From NCBI RefSeq assembly GCF_000143415.4, contig NW_003314286.1, positions 265,616 through 329,615 on the forward strand: 64,000 nt of DNA, in the 5' to 3' direction. Below are positions 57,467 through 64,000 of this stretch, piece by piece. Origin of the DNA: Selaginella moellendorffii (Eukaryota > Streptophyta > Lycopodiopsida > Selaginellales > Selaginellaceae). Both the position numbers and the translations under genes were made by a program. Below the pieces are notes generated by a model. It was given only the letters and a program-made list of their open reading frames with translations, was not told where the DNA came from and ran no database searches. Position 1 is the first letter of the stretch. Each line of letters begins with the position of its first letter.

Positions 57467-60080
57467 TTTTGGATGGAGAAGGTGTGTAGTTGAGGCATTA
57501 ACATTGATAGCACTTGTGTTAGTGAAAATGACATTGTTGATTCAAGTGATGAGGAATTTTCTTTAGAGCTTGATTTTCCATGTCATTTTTCTTGTTAGTG
57601 TTTTTGCTTCACATTGGATCTTGAAGGTAGTTGAAAAAGAGTGTTAATGCAATATGGATATCTGAAGATATAGTCTTCGTGATCAAGCCTTGGATATTCA
57701 TTTTGCATTTTACAGATGTTAGAAAAATGGGTAAAGATGTTCGTGGCTTAAGCATACTATAAGTCTTGAGAATTTGTGTTGAGGTGAACCTATGTGAAGT
57801 TGTTAATAGAAGGAAATTGGTTGAGTCTTGAAAGTTTATATTCCTAAATTTAGAGTCATTCTTTCTTTAGGATGGAAAATTTTCCACAAATTTTCTTAGA
57901 CTTTTCCAATGGTTGATTTGTTGATCACTTTGCCCGAAAACCATCCATTTTCGTAAGCTAGTACAAACTAGTGAAGGGGTTGGAATTAACTTTGGTTAAC
58001 TTAGACCTTAGTATGTAGTTTGTATGATACGGCTCGAAAGGGATGCTAACTTTTGGGGCTAAAGCAATTAGGTTGGATAAAGTCTGGAGTTGGTGTAGAA
58101 AAGTGGCCTTTGCGCTTTTCTAGAAAGGTGACCCTTGTGCCTTTTTTCTATAGCATTTTTCTTGGTGGTAAGTTGCACCTTGCATTTTGCTAAGACTCTA
58201 TGAGAGTAGTAAGCTCTTACTGATCTTGACTTAGTCTTGGTAGCTCTACACCTTGGCTGAGGATGGTGATGTCCAACTTAGTTGTTTGAATTTGAGATGT
58301 TAGTACCCGTACTATAGCTTTGTTTATGAGGAGGTATGTTTTTTATATGAGTTCATCTTATGGTCTTCACTTTAGTTTTGACTGGGTGTTGATTATGCAT
58401 AGCTAGCCTCTTCCATGCTCAAAGCTATTGACTAGATGTGTTAGTCAGCTTATCGCAATTGAGTTGGATTCGAGTGGTCATTTAGTTTATGCTTGTCCAT
58501 GAACCTTTATCTCATGCATGGGATATTATGTTCATATTGGACAAGTATATGACTCAATAGCATGAGTTTAGTGTTTGGGTCTTATGAAGGCAAGTTGAAA
58601 GAGTGCTTGTAAACCTTGTTAAAGAGATTGTTGACACTTACTTCACTCAATGATGATTTAGCAGTGATAGGTTTGCTTTACTAGATGGTGTTGCAAAGGA
58701 TCGTATCGTTAGACTTACATGGTTTTTCCATGTTGGTATATCGACTCTACCTTGTCGATATCATTTGGTTGCATTTAGTTCGTGGTGTTGGATTTCATTA
58801 AGTCTTGGATGTTGTGATTCACTCCTTGAGGAAGTGTTATCTGTAACTGAGTATTGTTGGAGGATTAGTCTCAGATATTAACTAAAGTATCTTCGAATTT
58901 GGTTAGTTTGGTTGCTAGAGAGCTTTGAGTGGTGATTCACTTTTGCTTTCTTTTAGCTTTGTTATGGTGTTAATGGCATTGAAGTGATGTTTTGTCATTG
59001 ACATTATTGATATTGATATCTGAGTGAAATAAGATGTCTCTTGGATTGATATTGAGTTTCATTAGTCTCAATAAAGATAGTATTGATGGTTTAGCTATGG
59101 CTTTGTGTTATTGGCATTTGTGCATTTGCTAGTTAGCAACTGTATCGACGTTCAAATGAACTAAATGGCAAGTTAAGTTAGTTGTGTTCTAAACGAGATT
59201 GTTTAGTAGGGGTTGAGCTTTAGCTTTTCCTTGAAAAGTGATTTAGTCGTAGACTATGCTAGCTTTACGAGATGAAGAGTTAGTGATCGATATTGAAATG
59301 TTTGAATCCTTTGCTGGATTTCAATTGAGATATATCAATTATTGATGATTCTTCTTATGCTTGTTATGAAATGAGTTACGTTTTGTTATAGATGGATTCA
59401 TAGAGGATCATTTGGTGATCACTTGTTGAGTATAACTCCATTGTGCTTAGCTTTTGGATTGATGCAGACATGCTCTTCATTAGCTCTAACATTATGAAGT
59501 TTAGTTTATAGATGTGTTGAGGAGGATATTGTGGGTTGTACCATGATTTCTTTTTTAGCATTCACATTAGTTCATGCAAGACTCATGATCATTGTTAGGC
59601 AAGACTTGGTTATAGACTTCTTCGAACTTTTGGTTCTTTGAGTTTTATGCTCATTGTTCCATTTGTTAGGAGTTGTTGAGAAAGGCATTTTGGCTTATTA
59701 CCTTTGATGTTGAAGTTGGTTTTTGCATCTAGTAATCATTGATGATGATTGACTATCATCTAGAATGGTTGATTATCCTTGTCAAAAGTTTTAGGTTACC
59801 ATGTCTGCCAAACACCTTCCGCTATTATGCCCTTTGTGTTAGTCTCAATTCAGTCCCAAATGCTATTTATGGAAAGTGTCCACATTTGCTCATTTGGCAT
59901 ATTTACGGAATGTAAAGATTGTCCTAAACACAATGGTGTTCGTTCTGTGTCTAAATTCGCAATCTAGCACCATTCCATATTTAGTAAGTTTCAAGCTTGT
60001 CCCAAAGACTAACTCCTGATACTAAGGGAGGCTTGGGGTGAAAGCCCAAAGCGTGTGTTCCTCAAGGGGGGAGGGGGGGC
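57467..60080 (+). other. Retrotransposon interior, non-coding, ending in a polypurine tract
   Basis: No gene recognised. The last 300 bp (59,790-60,080) closely match 62,795-63,064 (GCCAAACACC, TCAGTCCCAAATGCTATTTA, GAGGCTTGGGGTGAAAGCCC). They end in CTCAAGGGGGGAGGGGGGGC, the polypurine tract in front of LTR B. Confidence 0.6.
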
Positions 60081-60631
60081 TGTGAGGGGGTTCCAAATGT
60101 ATAATAGGGATAGTGGATAGGTTGGGCATGGCTGACCAATCTGAGGCATAGTCTAGCTCCTGCTTGCATGCCTATCCTTGTTCTGCGTCCGGCTTGGGTT
60201 TAAGTCTAAATTCCATTCCATGCTAGTTGGTGGAGTACCCATATCCTTGTGTCACCGGTATGCCGAAATAACACCAGACTCCGTTTGGCTCCATTTTATG
60301 TGTTGGTTCTAGCATTGGGATGCTGGTTGCTCCAGGACTGTTCCAAGTCGCTCCGAGCTCCTGTCCCTTTACTCCTTGGGCTGTATGCTCGGGAGTTGCT
60401 CCGTGGTCCAGTTCCCTCATTCTTTGGCTCCATGCTTGGGAGTTTGGCACCGTTCCTTTGTTCAGTGGCCCAAGGCCCTGAACCTCAGGTTCCGCACCAC
60501 TGTCCTTTGGACATATGGCATATGACATGTGGCATATGTCACGTGGCATAAAGAGGGTTTAGGTTCCGCTTCGTGGTGTTACCCTATAGTAAATCACCAT
60601 AGGATAAAGGGTAAAAACCACGTGTGCTACA
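60081..60631 (+). repeat. LTR B of the second retrotransposon family (right)
   Basis: 551 bp, TGTGAGGGGGTTCC...CGTGTGCTACA, preceded by a polypurine tract, so it behaves as a 3' LTR. It pairs in orientation with LTR A at 42,627, but the flanks (GGAAA and GATAG) do not form a target duplication. Confidence 0.85.
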
Positions 60632-62780
60632 GATAGGAGACCTTTTATTATAAGACAAACTTGGAAGTAACACTAGTGCCAAGTGAACCTCTTGATGGTG
60701 CTCTTGAAAGAAGGATGGAAGAGCCACTGACTTATGTGTGCAAAGGTTCTCTATTATTCACGCAACTCATTATTTTTTTGAAAGAATCTCTATGTCAAGA
60801 ACAATAGCACCAACAAAATGTTATTGATGTCAAAGCCTCCACTCAAGAAATGAAGGACATCAATCTGGAAAATGTTGATAACACTAATATGTATAGCCAA
60901 CCTCATCACATGCCCAACAATAAACATTATGGCCACAACCATGTCCTCACTCTTGTCCTTGAATATGGGCAGTAACAACATCAACCTTTATCAAAATAGA
61001 ATCATTTACTATAAAAAGTGGAGTTGAAGGATATGCAACAATAAAAGAGGTGATGGTTTATAATATTGTGCCAATCGAAGAACATTGTTAAGGGGAAGCA
61101 AGTGCATGCACAAATCCCATAAAATCTTAACAAAGTGAAAGCCACAACATTCTTAACTTGATTTGTTTTAATATATTTGGCTCCACATGAAATAAAAGTC
61201 TCCAAAAACAAACACCAAATTGCATCATTTACTTATACGCCTCTTGATGAAGATAGTGCAATTGTTAGAAGGTATCATCACAATTATTAATATGTCCAAA
61301 TGCATGCTTGAAGATTTCTAAAAGAATGTTTTAATTTACGAAAGTGGTTGCACTCAAACTATTGTACTATTGCAATGTTATCCCTTGGAAATACATGGAA
61401 AACTCACATAGGTGCCAAACATCATCCTAAATATCACCATAAAGTGATCAAACTAGTGGTACATATCATCCCCAGAATTCCCACAAAAGAACTCTAACCA
61501 AATGCAAGGATTGGCAGTAATAGTAGGAAGAGTTGTACTATGCACCATAAATACCATCATCAATTGAGTTTAAGTGTTCAACTACAATTGCACCAATTGC
61601 TGTTCTAGAGTCAAAAGAGGAGGAGGCTACTACTCTGTCATGAAGATGAATGAAAAGGAAAAAAACAATAGAGAAAAAATTAATACAAAATTATAAGGAA
61701 AGTGAGATTTAAATAATGTAAAAGCTAAATCTAAACCAAAATCCTAAATCCAAGCACTCCTTAGGGATAATCAAAGCTGCCTCTCACCTTCACCAATGTG
61801 AGTGTATGGAATATAAAAAAATGCATATCAATTAGCCAAAAAACTTTAGTTTATATAAAAGAGGAAGTGGTCTAGATTGAAACCAATCTAATAGTTATAA
61901 GAATCCTGCTACACTAATATTAGTATGTACCTCACAAAAGCTATCAAGATATCTAAAATTAGTGACTAATAATCTGTGCTTGCAAGAAATGTTTACTTTA
62001 CTTATTTTCTCTTATTTATTTTTAGTTTATTATATTAATTAAGTGCAGGCTGGGTGATAGTGAATATACCTAGAATAACTTTGGATATTCTTACCATCTA
62101 TTGGTTGATATGCAAAAATATTGTGCTTATCAATTATAAATAAATATAATAACAACTTAACCACGATAAGGCGTATTTTTGGGCTTAAGATGGAGTTTTT
62201 ATGATACTCTAATACTCTAAAATATGAGAGAGTAGAGTTGGACTATTGATATTCACAACATAATTACTATAAGAAAGTTATTTAGTTAAAACTTGTTTCA
62301 GTATATAATCGTTTTAAAAAATTAATTTTATTCTGGCATATGATTATTGAATAAAAATGTGACTTACATTTTTACACATAAACATGTTATTCCTAACAAA
62401 TATTTAATAATTATAAATAGAATTACATTTTAATTAATACTAAATAGGAAAGCACTACTATTGCATGCATGTCGCGAATGTAACTTCGGGTATCAAAAGA
62501 TACTTGTCGGCTAGTCCTTACGGACACTCTCTCCTTACTGCCACGACGGTAGGAGGTCGGTACTACTGGTTCCCTTTATGGTCTTCGCCCAAGCTAGTTG
62601 AGAAACTGGTCAACACATGTGCACTTAGACCAGAAGGGCACTAAGGAAGGAAATCCTAAGTTATCATTAAGTCAAGCATACTTGACACGGTGATAAGAAA
62701 CTTATGATATTGACTTGCACTTGCTAGTGTTGGGAACCCTTGTGATATTGAGACTAGTCCCTCAATATTCGCTAGATGAT
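60632..62780. other. AT-rich spacer, no gene recognised
   Basis: No coding region with family resemblance. A more GC-balanced block at 62,460-62,760 (TACTTGTCGGCTAGTCCTTA...) is probably retrotransposon interior. Confidence 0.4.
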
Positions 62781-63064
62781 AGCTTACCGTATCTGCCAAA
62801 CACCCTCACTATCATGCCCTTTGTGTTGGTCTCATTTCAGTCCCAAATGCTATTTATGGAAAGTGTCTAGATTAGCTCATTTGGCATATTTATGGAATGT
62901 AGAGATTGGCCTGAACACAATGGTGTTCGTCCCGTGTCTAAATTCGCAATCTAAGGACATTCCATATTTAGTAAGTTTCGAACTTGTCCTAGAGACTAAC
63001 TCCTGGTACTAAGGGAGGCTTGGGGTGAAAGCCCAAAGTGTGTGTCCCTCAAGGGGGGGGGGGC
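62781..63064 (+). repeat. 3' interior end of a second copy of the LTR family
   Basis: Matches 59,790-60,080 over its length and ends in a G-rich polypurine tract (CTCAAGGGGGGGGGGGC) directly before LTR C. Confidence 0.8.
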
Positions 63065-63391
63065 TGTGGGGGCTTCCAAATATATAGTAGGGATAGTGGT
63101 TGGAATGCATGTCCGACCATCTGAGACATTAGTTTGGCTTCTGTTGGGCTGTGTTGCTCCTTATTTTGCGTCCGGTTTGGGTCTAAGCCCAAGCTCCATG
63201 CTGCTCTAGTCGGTGGAGTACCCTCCTCCTCGCGTTAGGCCACCGATATGCCAAAATTGTGCCAGACTCCGTCTGACACCATTTTGTGTACAGGTGTTGG
63301 ATACGGGGAGCTGGTGCTCGTGGGATTGTACCGGACCCTCGTTCGTAGCGCAACAGGCTTAGAGTTTGGCTCCAAATTTAGGTGCACTACA
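63065..63391 (+). repeat. LTR C, shorter diverged member of the same family
   Basis: 327 bp, TGTGGGGGCTTCC...GTGCACTACA. It is preceded by a 3' interior end with polypurine tract and followed by TTTGGTATCAGAAG (tRNA-Met primer site). The one LTR therefore serves as the end of one element and the start of the next. Confidence 0.8.
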
Positions 63392-63564
63392 TTTGGTATC
63401 AGAAGAATTGTCTCAGCGATTCCTTTCCAACTTTTGTCGGATTTTCTGACTCAAGTTGCATACGCAGAGACTTTTCTAGTAGATCCAAAGCAACCTGTGT
63501 AGGATTAGTTGGATTGCACCATTCGGTAAGAATGTTGTATGTATGTTCAATTACTGATAGAGAC

Positions 63565-64000
63565 ATGTATGCAGCTAGCAGGATGGTGAAGAGGAACCGT
63601 GCTGATGACACTGAAACCTCTAGACAGGTGAATCGAGAGGAGGAAACTCCTGCTAGAGATGTTGCGGAAGAGGCTGAGGCCGAGTCAGAAGAGGAAGAGC
63701 CAAATGCTGCAGCACTACAGCGTACGACTCAAGAAGTTGAGATTGAGAATTTGCGAAGGGAGATTCGCAAATTGAAGAACGAGAACAAGAAGAGGAAGAA
63801 AGAGGCTGAGGCAGCTAAACCAGCTAAGCCTAAGCAACTGGACTCCTCTTCAAGTTCTGAGGATGATGAAGTTCTGCAACTGCCCCCAGTTGCACGAGTT
63901 TCAAAGTTCAAGCCTCCGAAACCACCCAACTTCAGAGGCATGCGGGACTATCAGGTTTTGAAAGACTGGGTCTACGATATGGAGAACTACTTCATAGCGG
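63565..64000 (+). CDS. Gag of an LTR retrotransposon, partial (runs off the window)
   Basis: Open from the ATG at 63,565 (or 63,583, MVKRNRADDTETSRQ) to the window end without a stop. It has an acidic, coiled-coil-forming N-terminus (VEIENLRREIRKLKNENKKR) and a Ser/Asp/Glu tract. The beginning of a Ty3/gypsy gag core (PPNFRGMRDYQVLKDWVYDM) follows, ahead of the expected capsid. It starts 174 bp after LTR C. Confidence 0.8.
   Translation, partial: MYAASRMVKRNRADDTETSRQVNREEETPARDVAEEAEAESEEEEPNAAALQRTTQEVEIENLRREIRKLKNENKKRKKEAEAAKPAKPKQLDSSSSSEDDEVLQLPPVARVSKFKPPKPPNFRGMRDYQVLKDWVYDMENYFIA

Noticed and set aside
60249-60551. Open frames inside LTR B and the matching ones in LTR A
   Set aside because: They lie within the LTRs, differ between copies, and have no family resemblance.

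Overview
The window is plant nuclear DNA. Genes are split by many very short introns (about 34-100 nt). They include plant-only families (3-ketoacyl-CoA synthase, dirigent, PPR, GRF-interacting factor, LRR receptor-like protein, nodulin-like MFS). The compact GC-rich gene island followed by AT-rich nested transposons fits a lycophyte such as Selaginella; that assignment is inference, with no database search behind it.

Layout. 0.3-23.6 kb is a gene island: HSP20-like protein (-), an unrecognised two-exon gene (+), an LRR receptor-like protein (+), a TMEM53/DUF829 hydrolase (-), a 3-ketoacyl-CoA synthase (-), NAD kinase (-), a PLS-type PPR protein (-), a GIF-type SSXT coactivator (+), a dirigent-like protein (+), peptidyl-tRNA hydrolase 2 (-), beta-tubulin (-) and a nodulin-like MFS transporter (+). 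The first 7 kb also holds broken duplicates of the LRR and DUF829 genes. 23.6-27.4 kb is AT-rich and ends in an inverted, decayed copy of the MFS gene. The checkpoint clamp gene RAD1 lies at 27.5-28.7 kb. It is followed by a 3.5 kb Mutator-like element with a perfect 9-bp target duplication, and then by a second MFS fragment.

36.0-42.5 kb: a LINE reverse-transcriptase relic is interrupted by a complete Ty3/gypsy chromovirus. This has 371-bp LTRs, an AGCAA target duplication, gag, PR-RT-RH-IN and a chromodomain, and it carries three nonsense codons.

42.6-60.6 kb: two related LTRs bracket an interior in which a roughly 12.9-kb DNA transposon is nested (about 44,539-57,466, bounded by a 23-bp terminal inverted repeat). 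This is the most unusual part of the window. It holds two divergent genes: a minus-strand gene joining a ParB-like domain, an acidic linker and a HAD/FCP1-like phosphatase domain, and a plus-strand DDE-type (DUF7869-like) transposase gene with two frame breaks. It also holds at least 22 copies of a 22-bp palindrome of the type ATGGCRTGWGG + reverse complement, with none seen elsewhere in the window. In the minus-strand gene most of these palindromes form the body of tiny spliceosomal introns (34-54 nt); others are read as coding sequence. This resembles an introner-like, palindrome-carrying transposon.

60.6-64 kb holds another member of the same LTR family: an LTR followed by a tRNA-Met type primer site and the start of a gag gene that runs off the end of the window.
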